Below are positions 1 through 11,257 of a stretch of DNA of 64,000 bases, one piece after another. The translations under genes were made by a program, and so were the position numbers. The stretch comes from Hibiscus mutabilis. Lineage: Eukaryota > Streptophyta > Magnoliopsida > Malvales > Malvaceae. Positions within the stretch are counted from its first letter, which is position 1, and each line of letters begins with the position of its first letter. The notes beneath the pieces were generated by a model that had not been told where the DNA came from, ran no database searches, and saw only the letters and a list, made by a program, of their open reading frames with translations. The stretch covers positions 1-64,000 of the forward strand of contig JAGYYJ010000508.1 of NCBI GenBank assembly GCA_019671005.1. Reading direction: 5' to 3'.

Positions 1-117
1 GGACTGTTCTTCATGTACATGCCTGTGAGAAAATTTTAAAAATGCTACTAAAAAGTACTAGAAACCCTCTAGTATTGTAATAGAATATATAAATGACAAT
101 AGTTGCACAAAAATTAC

Positions 118-1738
118 CAGATGAATCGGTAAAAGAATGCACTCCATCAGTTGCAGGCAAAATATCCACGAGATGTAGTGGAAGCGAAGGTGTAATTTGC
201 TTCTGATCTGCTGGCAGACGCAGACCTGCATCCAAAGACTAACCAATAAGTGGTTGATAAGCATGTTAAGATCAAAGTACTAGACCATTCCTTAAAACAT
301 AAATAGCCCATCTTAAATCTTAGAAACAGATTCTAAAGAGATCATCCAAAATTCCATTAAACTTCAATTAACCATAGATATCAATGCAGAAAACATTCAT
401 CTACCGTTCTGTTAAACTTCAATTACTTCAATTACTGTATCAATAGGAAGAACTTATCTATGACCAAAGTGCATTCCTATAAAACTCTACGATGAAACTA
501 TAATAGATTGTCTAAATTTAGACCTATTTTCAATGAGAAAAAAAAATTGAACCAACAAGCATTACATATGGACCAGCTTAGAATAAATTAACATTCCCAC
601 GATTATGAGAAGCTCAATCAGATTTTTGAGCCCAGGAAGACAGTAAAGGGCATAGATTGAACCCTCAAACTATCAGTTGAAAACCATTTGTTGCCTGCAG
701 CTGCAAAAACTAGAAAGATAAATTGTTACATCTGATTGGTATAATTATAGTTGCTACATTAACAGCTAAAGACAATCACCTTCACCAAAATTAACCGCAG
801 CTCGGAGTAAGTTCTCTTGTTCTTGAATTTTAGCAGCCTGCCCCTTATCGAGAGTGGGAAGAATGGCTGCCCCTTGACGAGAGCCAAAGCAGTATGCTTT
901 GCGGGTATCAGCTAATACTTTCTCAGCACTTTCACAGGCAGCAGCAATCATATCGATTCTAGCCTGTAAAACGAGTAAAATCACATGCCTGAAAATAACC
1001 ATATTCAACCAAAAAATCCAAATTTGTATGACACTAGCTTACCTTTAACTTGTCAATTTGTGAAGGTATTGGCAGATTTTGCATTCCTAAAAGCAACTGT
1101 TCTCGCTTCAAATTATCCTCCTCTTCCATCTCAGGCAGCAGCTTTGAGGATAACATAACCGGTAATACTGCATCCAAAGAACCGGATTTAATTACTCAGT
1201 AATTACTATAAATAAAGATAAGGCATTATTTCCAATCCAAATTATCTCATCGGCATTTAAAGGGGGGGAAAAGGCCAATGAACTTGAAGCATGACGTACT
1301 GGGAGCATTGTCCGCATTAACATTTTTGGGATGAACAACGAAAGCCTTCGAAACCTTTTTTATTTCGTCTACAATGTTGAAAAGCTCGAGATTTACCATT
1401 GAATATTGACCCAAAATATCCTGCCTGTTTTACCAACAAACAAAAAAAGGGAAACCCTAAACATATATGAAAATCTGAAAAATTCAAGATTAGAAAAGAA
1501 AGAATTCGAAAAGAGAGGACCATTTGGGGGTGGTATTTGTGCGAGAGTAGGCGTCGAAGTCTTCAAGGATGCGAGTTATGGCCTTGAAAAGGGAAATTGC
1601 TCTGGTCTTTAAAGATTCTAAATTGAGCTGTTGTTGCAGCGCCTGATTCAGCCTCTCCGCCCCTGCCACCGCCTGATTCTGCTGTGGTGGCTGTTGCTGC
1701 GGCGGAGGCTGCGATGGGTCCGGAATCATTCCCTCCAT
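118..1738 (-). CDS. MED8: Mediator complex subunit 8 (5' part; runs off the left edge)
   Basis: Subunit of the Mediator head module, which bridges transcription factors and RNA polymerase II in the nucleus. Five coding exons are visible on the minus strand: 1738-1521, 1424-1300, 1167-1043, 963-780 and 225-118, all with GT-AG introns and compatible phases. The start is the ATG at 1738, followed by a Pro/Gln-rich leader and then the helical core, with motifs such as LNLESLKTRAISLFKAI, FDAYSRTNTTPKW, SKLLPEMEEED and DMIAAACESAEKVLADTRKA. The last visible exon reads ...RLPADQKQITPSLP...FTDSSG and ends at a donor at 117, so the Gln/Ser-rich 3' part lies outside the window. The 555-nt intron between 780 and 225 is the longest. 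The frame is clean. Assignment rests on recognised similarity to plant MED8; I am confident of it. Confidence 0.9.
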
Positions 1739-2929
1739 TTTTCTTTAGCTAATAATCTTTCGGTTTTCTTCTGGGTTACAAACAGTGTTTCGACTTGTTG
1801 GGCGATGGTATAATATATGGGTTTAACTTGAGTAACAGTTCTAAAACAATTAGGTTAAATACGCTCCAAGTCCCTATAGTCTATACATTTGAAATTTAGT
1901 CCTTATAATTTTATTTATAAAGATATAGTTTTTTAATGGCTTAATGGCCCGCTTCGCCCCTGAAGTATACGCAAAATACCGAACTACTCCTTAAAGTATT
2001 TTTGAGACGTTTTACTCTCAAAATTTTAAATCGTGACCTCAGTTTATCTTTACCGTTAATCTCCATTTAAAAAAAATTTACTGACCAATCAGAACGCGTC
2101 ACTTGTCACTAAGAAAAAAAAAATCAACTAACTTATTTTAAAGTGGTAATTTGCACGCTCAGTCTATAAATTTTTTATTTTTATTCAATTTAGTCCTAAA
2201 AATCTTTATTTAACGACCCAAATTTCTTTTTAATTTTTATAAATTAGTCTAAGACTGTGTTTGTTTCATGTATTTGACTTTTCGAAGTTCATTTTTTTCT
2301 TTTTACGGTGTTTGGTGAGGGGAAAGGAGCTCAGTTAATGTAGTTTCAATTACAGTCAAAGAAAAAATAAATTTTTTTATGTAACTTGTTTTACCAACTT
2401 AACTCTATAGTACACTTTACAAGTCTTTCTTTTTTGATGATTTTGGGGTTTATCTAAAAGAAAATGACTTAAAATAAGGTTAATATGAGACTTTTTTTAT
2501 TGACCTTTGGATCTAACTGAATCATTTATAAGTGTTGGATTAAAAAAGAAAAAATAATACCCGGTGAATCGGTTACCTTAGGAATAGGGTGAAAAGTTAG
2601 TCAAAACCAACATCATCCCTTAGTTGAGCGAGAAAAAAATTGAAGGGTTAGGGTAAGGATATTCTCAAACAAGTTGGAAGCATTCAAGGGGTCATTGTGC
2701 AGGATTTTGATTTCTAAAGGAGATTTAGAAGGAATGAAGCTGTAAGGTAAGATTCTTGTTCCTATATATTCTTAAACTTTGAGATTTGAGGTTTTTTTTG
2801 GAGATTTCTGAAAAATCGAGAATATGGTATTTTTGGAGATTTTCGAAAATTTGAGAATATAAGTTTTTTGGGGGCTTTACCAAGTGTTGGGTTTGATGAT
2901 TATACTAGGAGTTGCTACATCGATAAATG

Positions 2930-3110
2930 TTTAGAGTATGTTGATTGATGTTTTTTGTCGGTTGCATAAACCTGGTTTGGCATATAATTTGTTAAAAAAG
3001 ACGAAAATAGAAGGAGAATGATTAAATTGAAATGATTTAAAGAATGGAGGAACTGGTTTGGAGTATCTTGATTGATGTTTTTTGCCGGTTGCATCCAACA
3101 GTGATTTCTA
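2930..3110 (+). repeat. Imperfect tandem pair, ~125 bp period
   Basis: A segment containing GTTGATTGATGTTTTTTGTC near 2940 recurs as CTTGATTGATGTTTTTTGCC near 3066, each followed by GGTTGCAT. The pair looks like an old local duplication. Confidence 0.55.
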
Positions 3111-3314
3111 ATGAGTTGTTTCTGTTTGAATGCTATTTGATTCCAAAAGCTTAGTTTTGTTTCATTGTTTTTTTTTGTACAAGTGTGAAACATGTTCGTT
3201 AATGCATGTGCTTCTGGATGGTCGGTTACATTATAGTAACATTCTTTTGTTATAGATTTTGTTTTTTTAGTTTTATTCATATGTAAATTACCCCACTCAG
3301 CTGAGATAATATTG

Positions 3315-3815
3315 TATTTGTTTCTCTACTTGAACAAAATAAGCATAGAAGTTAGCATAAAAAAACTTGCAAAATCACAATTGAATTGAGGTGTCTATAT
3401 TTCACGTAAAGTCAGTGATCTATGTTATATTAAGTATAATTGCTAGGATTCTAGTGCAAAGGAAACAGTAAAGATATTTGCATATAAATAGTTGTGTGCC
3501 TGTTTGTGTAGGATTTTACAAGCCTGTAGATAATGTTAATTCTTCATGAGATTTCCGTTGACGTATGATTCATTGAAAGGTTGTTTCAACAAACTTATGT
3601 GGGATATGTCTAGTGAAATAAGGGAAGTTTTTGGTTCAAGTTGAAATTCAACTAGGATTTTTAAGAAAAATTATACCACTGAAAATACACATTTCTGTTT
3701 GGGTGATGTTTGTATTTCTTTCTCTACTTCTACATATGTGTGCATAGAGTTTAGCATATAAAAGTAACTTGGTCGCAAAATCACTGTAGGACTCAGATGT
3801 CTATATTTCATTCAA
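3315..3815 (+). repeat. Imperfect direct repeat, ~400 bp period
   Basis: About 100 bp at 3315-3412 (TGTATTTGTTTCTCTACTT ... GCAAAATCAC ... TGTCTATATTTCA) is repeated at 3712-3815 with substitutions and short indels. It suggests a tandem duplication of about 0.4 kb in non-coding DNA. Confidence 0.6.
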
Positions 3816-4496
3816 GCTCAAGTATGTACATTCCTTATTGCACTAGACATCGGCCATCTAAATTTGTGCATTCTTATTAAGAGTCCGTGTATGTAATGAT
3901 TTTTGTAATAATTTGTTTTGTCATATGCTTAGTCAATATGCAATTTTAATTGTGAGGTAACCTCTTTGTATTTTCATGATAGAAATAAGAAGGGAACTGT
4001 GTTTTGTTGAGCCAGTTCTGGTCAGATCAAATTACTCTTCTCTTGCAACAAAAACATAAGAAATTAGCTCGTCTTGTGTGTTTTCATTATTCGAACTTTT
4101 GCTGCTGCGATATCCATCGCCCAAATCATGTTTTAGGCCATTATGCCCATAAGTTACAATGCACGTTCATGCTGTTTTCAGTTGGTCTGTATGAAGGCCA
4201 TATCTAATCACCAATAATTTTAATGGGGAAATTGCTTATAGGCTATGAATCTTGGTTGAATGTTGTTGGCATGTAGTTTACTTTAATGGGGATATTTGTC
4301 AGTCTATGTTACTTTACAAATTGGAAGCCATATTAGAATTTTTGGGGGCTTAGTGCAATCTTTTAGAATTTTTTTCCTTTTTCCTCGATATAATTAAAGC
4401 GACCAAATATTCTTTTTCACTTAGATTAATATGTTATTTAATATTTATACTAATAAGAGTATTAAATGAAGTAATATACAATTTTATTTATTATTT

Positions 4497-4610
4497 TTAA
4501 TTTAGAAGTTCGACTAGTTCTGACATTGTAAATGAAATAAATTGAGTTGGGAGGGTCGCTTCTATAATGGTCTCTACAGTACTCGATCTAAATTAGTCGA
4601 TCTGAATTAA
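4497..4610 (+). mobile_element. 5'-truncated SINE-like fragment
   Basis: The stretch holds TGACATTGTAAATGAA, GGGAGGGTCGC..CTATAATG and CTCGATCTAAATTAGTC in order. The same series appears at 23388-23545 (+) and 22366-22505 (-), where tRNA-like box A and box B motifs are visible upstream. This copy has lost its 5' tRNA-related part. Confidence 0.5.
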
Positions 4611-5777
4611 ACCATTCTTTATCTTTTTCTTGTACTTTGTTTTGTCTTTGGTTTCTTCCATTATTTCTATGATCAGGACAGGTTGTTCTCCTAATCTACT
4701 GATATACACTAGTTTGATCAAAGGATTATTGGATTCCAAAATGGTTAGCACTGTTTCTAGCATTCAAAATAGAATGGAATCTGACTAATATGTTCCTGAA
4801 TTGGTTCCCGTTTCCTGGGTAATCCTTTTGTTCTAAAAGAAGTTGGTGTTTTGTGTTCTTTGACATGGACACCATAGGCAAAAACCATTTGCCAGTAATT
4901 TTGAGGTTAGTCTAGGATAATAAAGGAAATTAGGTGCAAATAAACATGAATGCTTGTTATCTCTGCTTCTTTTTTTCGTAAGTTTTGAGTGCGTGATTTT
5001 CTTAGTTGATTGATTGGTCCTTTGCTTGATTTTGTCTATTGTCTCAGTACTGGTCTCACTATTATTGCATCGTTCTGATTATGCCTTACCTAAATCTTGG
5101 ATTACTGAATGTATTCCTCATAAACCAATAGATGCTTGTCCTATCACTGTGGCTGAAATTGTTTTTCTTTGATCCCTATAAATAGGAATCCTATTATCTT
5201 AACAACTAAGCTATTTTACATTATGTTGAACTTAATTTTGATTTAGGTGCAAATATTTGTGAATCTTGTGTTTTCTCCTGTGAGAAATTTTATTTGACCT
5301 TGTCTACTGTGGAGATGGTCAATTTCTTGTAGCTTTTTATTCTATTGAGATGGTTTTTCAGTTTTGAAGGTGATTTAATACTCTGATGCTAATCAGTATT
5401 TTGTGTAAGTTCATCATTTGAGTGAATTATGTTGTTAAGTTTTCCATGGCTGTGTTCTATTTAATTTTTCTTGTTTGAATCCTCTTGTTTCAGCTATGTA
5501 TCTGTTACAGTGTAGATTTCATGGTTGCAGACATATTTTTGTTTGTGAAATGAAAACAATATATAAATGAAAAACTAACTAGGCTGATTATACCAAGTTT
5601 TGGCTATGACTTTTCTTGCTCCTTTACAAGTGTACGCCTTTTTTCTCTTGATATTTTTATTTGCACTTTAGAAGTCTAAAAAGGATTTTTTTTTGTTAAT
5701 GAACTTACTTATCATTTTTCATCATTTATTCCTTTCCTCATTCCCTCAATTATCATTTCAGATTGAAGTAGTTGAGA

Positions 5778-6631
5778 ATGGATGAACGTAGCAATGTGGA
5801 CGTAGAATGAGTGAATGATGACATGGTTGCGGTGGATGAGGCACCTAAACTATTGACTGCATATTTGAACTTCTAGTAAGTTAAAGTTGAATGTATATAG
5901 CATTCTTGAAATTGTTAGTTGGTTAGCGATATGTATTGCATAGTCTAACTTTGAAATGATTTGTTTACAGTATAAGTGAATGTAAAAGACACAAGGGAGG
6001 AAAGAAGAAAATGACCAATGCGGTAAGTGAGAAATTTGAAATACTATTATGTGTTGTGTATTGGTTTGTAAAGTATACATGTTATAAAAATGTAATATTT
6101 GTGGGAGTGATACAGACAAGAAAAACACTTGGTCTGAAATGGGCAAAAATGAGTGACGAGAAAAGGAAGCCTTATTTTGATATGCAAGCGAAACAAAAGT
6201 AGGCGCATATGGAATAGATATGAAAAGGCAAAGTGAAGGCAAAAGTTAAGAAGGTAAGTGTAAGTGTATCTTTCTTGTTAGAGAAAGTGTTTAGGGTTTA
6301 AAATTTTCATTAAATAATATATTTAAGCGTAACATTGAAGTAATTATTGTTATATTATATGTCATAGGAGATGTCGTCAAGGTGTAGCATGAAGAAGCTT
6401 TCGACTTTGTTTAAAGAGATGCAGAGTTTAAAGATTGATGGTATTATTGCAGAATTAGGGTTTAGCCCTTTGTTTGGAATAAAATTTCGAGCAATTCAAT
6501 GCGAGCTATGTTGTGAGTTAGCTGAGAAGTTTGATGTCGAAAGCTCCATGATGGAATTTAAACACAAAATTCCTTTAATGGTAGAAGATGTGGAAGTTGT
6601 ACTAGGGCTAAAGAACGAAGGTGTTGACATT
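5778..6631 (+). pseudogene. Chimeric transposon-type pseudogene: HMG-box-like exons joined to a MULE/Ulp1-associated domain
   Basis: Four segments with canonical GT-AG borders share one reading phase: 5778-5875, 5971-6022, 6116-6253 and 6368-6631. Exons 1-3 spell a short HMG-box-like domain: LLTAYLNFY, then KTLGLKWAKMSDEKRKPYF, matching the L-T-A-Y-x-x-F start and the L-G-x-x-W...MSDE...PY end of plant HMG boxes. Exon 4 carries RCSMKKLSTLFKEMQ, IIAELGFSPL, LCCELAEKFDV and KIPLMVEDVEVVLGL. That is the domain I associate with plant Mutator-like elements that also encode Ulp1 proteases and with plant mobile-domain relatives. In-frame stops lie at 5808, 6200, 6215 and 6221, so it is dead. The frame is cut at 6631 by an LTR retrotransposon; host sequence resumes after 10333. 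The HMG match is short, so that part is less certain than exon 4. Confidence 0.55.
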
Positions 6632-7225
6632 TGTCACGGGCCGCGAGCCAAGGCCCGAGTCATTGGCACCACGGGGTACACATCAAGGCTCCCAAGAGGT
6701 TCTGTTAGAGATTTTGGGCCCAAATAGACCACCAGACTTAGCCCGATCCGTGGGAGATTTTCGAAAACTTATCCATCCACATTGACCTATGTAAATTTGC
6801 CTTGTATACATAGGATTTGTTACCATAGATAAAAGGGAATATTCCTAGGATTGTACTATTGTGGTTGGTGGGGTTCGATCATAGCCGTCGATGTAATTTT
6901 GTATAAACCGTCGGATTAGGAGAACTCAACTATAAATTGAGGCATTCCCCTCCTCATTTCATGTATCCAAGCTTTCAAGGAATAAAGGCATTTACTTTAA
7001 ATCCTCTGAGTGTTCTTGTGTTTTTTTCTTTATTCTTGAGTGTTCTTTCGAAGTTCTTCTTCGCTCATCTCGTTTGGACCGATTCCGCGTAGAACGCTTT
7101 GCATTTGTCGGTGCTTGGGAAGTTTAATCTTCCGAGAGGGTTGAAAAAGCTTACTTAGGCGTTTGTCTTGAGGCACATCGCCTAAGGCCACATGGTGGGC
7201 TGGTTGGAACTCTAGCCACGTGACA
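6632..7225 (+). repeat. 5' LTR of the gag-protease retrotransposon
   Basis: 594 bp, starting TGTCACGGGCCGCGAGCC and ending CTAGCCACGTGACA. A TATA-like TATAAATT lies near 6931 and AAGGAATAAAGGC near 6978 is a possible polyadenylation region. It pairs with 9740-10333. Confidence 0.9.
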
Positions 7226-7227
7226 GT

Positions 7228-7240
7228 TGGTATTAGAGCC
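7228..7240 (+). promoter_or_regulatory. Primer-binding site (initiator-Met tRNA type)
   Basis: TGGTATTAGAGCC lies 2 nt after the 5' LTR. It matches the TGGTATCAGAGC primer site common in plant LTR elements, with one substitution. Confidence 0.85.
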
Positions 7241-7288
7241 TTGTTCGAGCGACGTGAGCTATTTCAAGGCACGAAGCATCGAGTTGAG

Positions 7289-9212
7289 ATGGCACCAAAG
7301 AAGGGAGAGAATGCTGCTGCGAGCCAGAAGGGTGTGGAGACCCAGGCTGACAAAGGAAGTTGAGCAAACTTGAGGGACAAGTTATCGACGCTCGAGGAGA
7401 GGGTCACCAGGCTTGAGAGATCTATGAAGGATTTTGTAGAGCGACTCGACGTAGTGGATACACGGCTCGAGAAGCTGGATGACCAGGGTGATTAGTCAGA
7501 GGGAAAGAGAGATGCTCTCGAAGCCATGCTGAAGGCCTTGAAGGTGGAAATGGTGGATCTAAAGGTGGAAGTGATGGTTTACCAGGCTGCCATGCGGAAC
7601 GGTGTGTCAACTACGACGACACCTATACCAATGAAGGACATTTCAAAGCCAAAAGAGTTCAAGGAGAACTGGTCGGCGAAAGATGTTGAGAACTTCATTT
7701 GGTGCATAGAGCAATACTTTTGGGCAATGAGCATCACAGATGATGCCGAGAAGGTAAATAATGTTGTTGTTTACTTGACTGACGTTGCTTTTTTATGGTG
7801 GCGACGTAGGTTCCTTGATGAGAATAGTAGAGGCACGGGCGTTAGAACCTAGAAGGAGTTCCAAGCGGAGTTCAAGTAGCAGTTTTGCCCGAGTAACACG
7901 AAGAAAGAAGCCAGGACCAAGTTTAGAAGGCTTCGACACGAGGGATCCATTGCGGATTACATTCAAGAGTTTAGTGAGCTACAACTCCTTATCCCCGGCT
8001 TGTGCGAGAATGATGCGCTTTTCACGTTTATGGATGGATTGAAGCCATGGGCCAGGACCGAGTTAGAGAGGGAGGGATGTGCAGGAACTTTCCAAAGCCC
8101 TAGCCATTGCGGAGTCCTTGACCGACTATAGTGCTTACAAGTCCATGGAGTCCAAGTCTTCCAAGCCCCATGGCAAGGGCATTGGTGGGAGAGACGATGA
8201 TGTATCCAGAGATAGCAGCGATGATGGCAATGATAAGCCATCGACCAAACCCAACCGGTATGCGAAACCAGATGATCAGAAGGATCGAGGATCCATAAGG
8301 TGCTACCATTGTGATGGTCCACACGTAGTGAAAGACTGTCCCAAGAAGAGGAGCCTCTTCGATGTTATTGTCCAAGAGGACGACGAGTCAAATGGAGAAC
8401 CCTGTAGAGTTGGTGCAATCGTCAGCATCAATAGAGGGAAGCCAAGGGTAGAAAAAGTACATCAAAAGTGTTACCGATGTAAGGGGTCGTATTTAGCGCT
8501 AGAGTGCCCAGATCGAGTCAAGAAGTCCAAGAAGGATGAGCCTGCGAGTGATGAGGCTGCGAAGCTTGGCTTGATGATCTTGAATTTTGCCAAGGCGAGA
8601 AAGGGCCAGAAGTAGAAAGAGTTGATGTTTGTCGACATCAACGTGGCAGGACGATCGAGGAGTGCTTTGGTGGACACCGGGGCAAGCGATCTGTTCATAT
8701 CCAATAAAGCTGCTGAGAAGCTTGGTCTTAAAGTTGTGGATTCAACCGGTAAGATCAAGGCTGTAAATTCAAGGGAAGTTATAGTTGTGGGAACAGTGCA
8801 GAAGATTGAGTTGCATATTGGGGATTGGAAGGCCAAGAAGGATTTCAAGGTAATCGAGTTAGATGACTTTGATTTTATCTTGAGACTAAACTTCCTTGAC
8901 CGTATTGAAGCTCACATCATTCCGTTTGCCGACGTCGTGTGCATCTTGGATCCAAGACAATGGTGCGTTGTGCTTGTGTGCCAAGACAACGGGCGAGGAA
9001 CCAAGAAGCTGACAGCCATTCAGCTTGTCAAAGATACTCCAAGCCAAGGAGACATCGAGTTGGAGGTGACAGTTGGGGACACTACCTTGGATGGGCGAGA
9101 GTTACCTGAGACAGTTGGCGTGAAGGTCGTCGAAGAGTCAATCATGAGTGAGGTGGTCGAGGCATCAAACTTCAATGGGAGAGAAGTGTCGATGGGTTTT
9201 CATTGCCGATGA
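7289..9212 (+). pseudogene. Retrotransposon gag-protease ORF, inactivated
   Basis: The ATG at 7289 (MAPKKGENAA) opens a gag frame with a coiled-coil-like start (KLSTLEERVTRLERSMKDF). The capsid-like stretch contains FKENWSAKDVENFIWCIEQY. After a frameshift near 8075 come VQELSKALAIAESLTDY, a knuckle CYHCDGPHVVKDC (CX2CX3HX4C) and a second, degenerate knuckle CYRCKGSYLALEC that lacks its histidine. In frame beyond a TAG at 8613 follows an aspartic protease with the active-site motif LVDTGASDLFIS and, downstream, FDFILRLNFLDRI. Nonsense codons at 7361, 7493, 7850, 7877 and 8613 plus the frameshift show this copy cannot make an intact polyprotein. The protease is the best-preserved part. The frame ends at 9212. 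Confidence 0.85.
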
Positions 9213-9739
9213 GTAGTGGGGCATCAAACTTCAGGGACGAAAGATTGATGTGTAGAGTAAATGTCAGGAAAATGAGTGAGGTACATCTTGAACACAGTGT
9301 TAGTGTTTTACAGTTTGATTTGCCAGATTTGTTAGGTGTAGGACGTAGAAAACCTAACCCATCAGATGGAGTTGCCAAGACTTGGTGCTGGCCGAAACAA
9401 CCCTTCAAAGTTTCGAGGGTTCGTTCGGTGTTCAACGTGAAGGCATCCAAGTTTGTGCATAAGGATCGGGAGAGTCCAGATCGGGGCAAGTTAAAACTGG
9501 TAGGAAAGAGTTCCTACGATCAAGATGTGTCTGGGACGGGGAATTTTGCATGGCGGTGCGAGCCAATGCATGTAGTCCTTATGGGGGACAACCGAATCAA
9601 ATTTCGGTGCTCTTTATGGGGAGAGCGGCCAGATTCTGAGTTGGGAACAAGCCAAGGTGCGCGGAAATAAGCTCCAGGATCGATCTCAACTTTGTTCGAG
9701 AGGCGTGACGAGGGCGTCGCCAAGTTTGGTGGGGGAGAT
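9213..9739 (+). other. Spacer between protease end and 3' LTR
   Basis: About 530 bp. An open frame at 9203-9670 begins MPMSSGASNFRDERLMCRVN but resembles no domain I know, and it overlaps the protease frame's last codons. I treat it as non-coding spacer where an autonomous element would carry reverse transcriptase and integrase. The purine tract GGTGGGGGAGAT (9728-9739) lies directly before the 3' LTR. Confidence 0.6.
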
Positions 9740-10333
9740 TGTCACAGGCCGCGAGCCAAGGCCCGAGTCATTGGCACCACGGGGTGTACACCAGGGCTCT
9801 CAAGAGGTTCTGTTAGAGATTTTGGGCCCAAAGAGACCACCAGACTTAGCTCGATCCGTGGGAGATTCTCGAAAGCTTATCTATCCACTTTGACCTATAT
9901 AAACTTGCCTTGTATACATAGGATTTGTTACCATAGATAAAAGGGAATATTCCAGGATTGTACTATTGTGGTTGGTGGGCTTCGATCATAGCCGTCGATG
10001 TAAATTTGTATAGACCGTCGGATTAGAGGGAACTCAACTATAAATAGAGGCATTCCCCTCCTCATTTCATGTATCCAAGTTTGCAAGGAATAAATGCATT
10101 TACTCTAAATCCTCTGAGTGTTCTTGTGTTCTTTTCTTTGTTCTTGAGCGTTCTTTCGAAGTTCTTCTTCGCTCATCTCGTTTGATCCGATTCCGCGTAG
10201 AACGCTTTGCGTTTGTCTGTGCTTGGGAAGTTTGATATTTCGAGAGGGTTTAAAAGGCTTACTTAGGCGTTTGTCTTGAGTCACATCGCCTAAGGCCGCA
10301 CGGTAGGTTGGTTGGAACTCTAGCCACGTGACA
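9740..10333 (+). repeat. 3' LTR of the gag-protease retrotransposon
   Basis: 594 bp, starting TGTCACAGGCCGCGAGCC and ending CTAGCCACGTGACA. A clear TATAAATAG is present near 10039. It differs from the 5' LTR mainly by substitutions and balanced single-base indels. Confidence 0.9.
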
Positions 10334-10356
10334 CATTGTACACATCATGAGGAAAT

Positions 10357-10600
10357 TTAATGGAAATTCAATGCTTGTGCCTCAACGATATTTGCATCAT
10401 TAACTTCTCTACTCGATCGAAGAAACGGTCTCATAACAGTTGCGCACAGCCGGTGATTATGTTCAGTATGAGAAAATGATAAACGCCACTTAACTGAATA
10501 CATACACATAACAACTACTTTTGCCTTGCAATCGGTCTCGTGTGATAATGCAGGGCGCACGTTGTTGTTCGATATCATTAACAATTGATTTCCTAAACCC
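10357..10600 (-). pseudogene. FAR1/MULE-like DNA-binding fragment
   Basis: Minus-strand translation reads ETDCKAKVVV, then WRLSFSHTEHNHRL, then FLRSSREVNDANIVEAQAL. This matches the FAR1-type zinc-binding pattern: a CKA motif, a later HNH, then R-S-x-R-x-V-x-D-A. No transposase core follows. It is a remnant of a FAR1-related Mutator-like element, on the strand opposite the pseudogene at 5778-6631. Confidence 0.6.
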
Positions 10601-11257
10601 TACTCTTGAACAACAAAATTCATGTATTTTGACATTACCGAGCCCATCATGCCTAGTTGTTGCGCGACATGCACTAAAGCCACTATATTTGGCATACTTC
10701 TTATAAAACTCTTATACATCATTACGAGATTCAAAAATCGTACTTATTATTTTATCCGGAAGAACATTTTCCTCAGCTGTACAGTGATCATTTGAAGAAT
10801 TTTTCAGCACCCTTTCGAAACGTGTCATCCATGTTTTAACAATTAGTTTCAAGGGTTCTTGCGAAAATAATTGTCATGGTAAAACTAAAGATACTCATAA
10901 AATAAATCTTTAACTATGAAGTAAATAAAAGTGTAAAGATTTCACTTACCTTGTATTTACTAGTGGTAATGTTGAAAAGCACTCAATATATTGTTCAAAT
11001 GGTTCTTGGCTGCGGATATTGTGAAACATAAATTTCTTCATTCTCATGTATATGGCAAAGGGAAGCTGATGAAGAAAAAATGCTTGCTCCAAACCAATTT
11101 GCAGTGTTTGTATAATTATTTTATGGTTGTTGTGAGCATTCATTGTACCAATAAATGTGATAGTTAAAATAGTACTTGCAATAATATATTTATTCTGCCT
11201 TAGTGGCCTTACACTTTTTAGTACTAAATATGTAACATTCAATTTAACAAAATGTAC

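Larger units (their letters stand above)
1740..5777. other. Intergenic, AT-rich, with local duplications
   Basis: About 4 kb upstream of MED8 with no convincing coding region; the open stretches at 2915-3280 (-) and 4004-4207 (+) have no recognisable content. Near 2640-2750 there is a GC-richer patch followed by a GTAAGA, which could be a 5' leader and donor of the pseudogene at 5778, but nothing proves it. Two pairs of local repeats are listed separately. Confidence 0.5.
6632..10333 (+). mobile_element. Non-autonomous LTR retrotransposon with gag-protease only
   Basis: A complete element about 3.7 kb long, bounded by two 594-bp LTRs that begin TGTCAC and end GTGACA. It has a primer-binding site after the 5' LTR and a purine tract before the 3' LTR. 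CATT flanks both ends as a 4-bp duplication; a 5-bp ACATT reading is possible if the last A of the LTR is counted as host. The interior carries gag with a zinc knuckle and an aspartic protease, then about 530 bp of spacer. No reverse transcriptase, RNase H or integrase is present, and there is no room for them. By eye the LTRs differ at roughly 40 positions (about 7%), so the insertion is not recent. The gag style resembles Ty3/gypsy elements; the layout recalls plant TR-GAG-type non-autonomous elements but with protease added. Confidence 0.88.

Noticed and set aside
2915..3280. 121-codon minus-strand open frame
   Set aside because: Lys/Asn-rich translation of AT-rich DNA, spans a local tandem repeat and shows no domain.
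5850..6242. 130-codon minus-strand open frame
   Set aside because: Antisense of the HMG-like exons and introns; crosses their splice sites and has no recognisable content.
8100..8375. Antisense open frames within gag (also 7963-8322 and 8471-8848, minus)
   Set aside because: Shadows of the gag and protease coding strand.
9203..9670. 155-codon open frame after the protease
   Set aside because: No reverse transcriptase, integrase or other domain seen; treated as element spacer.
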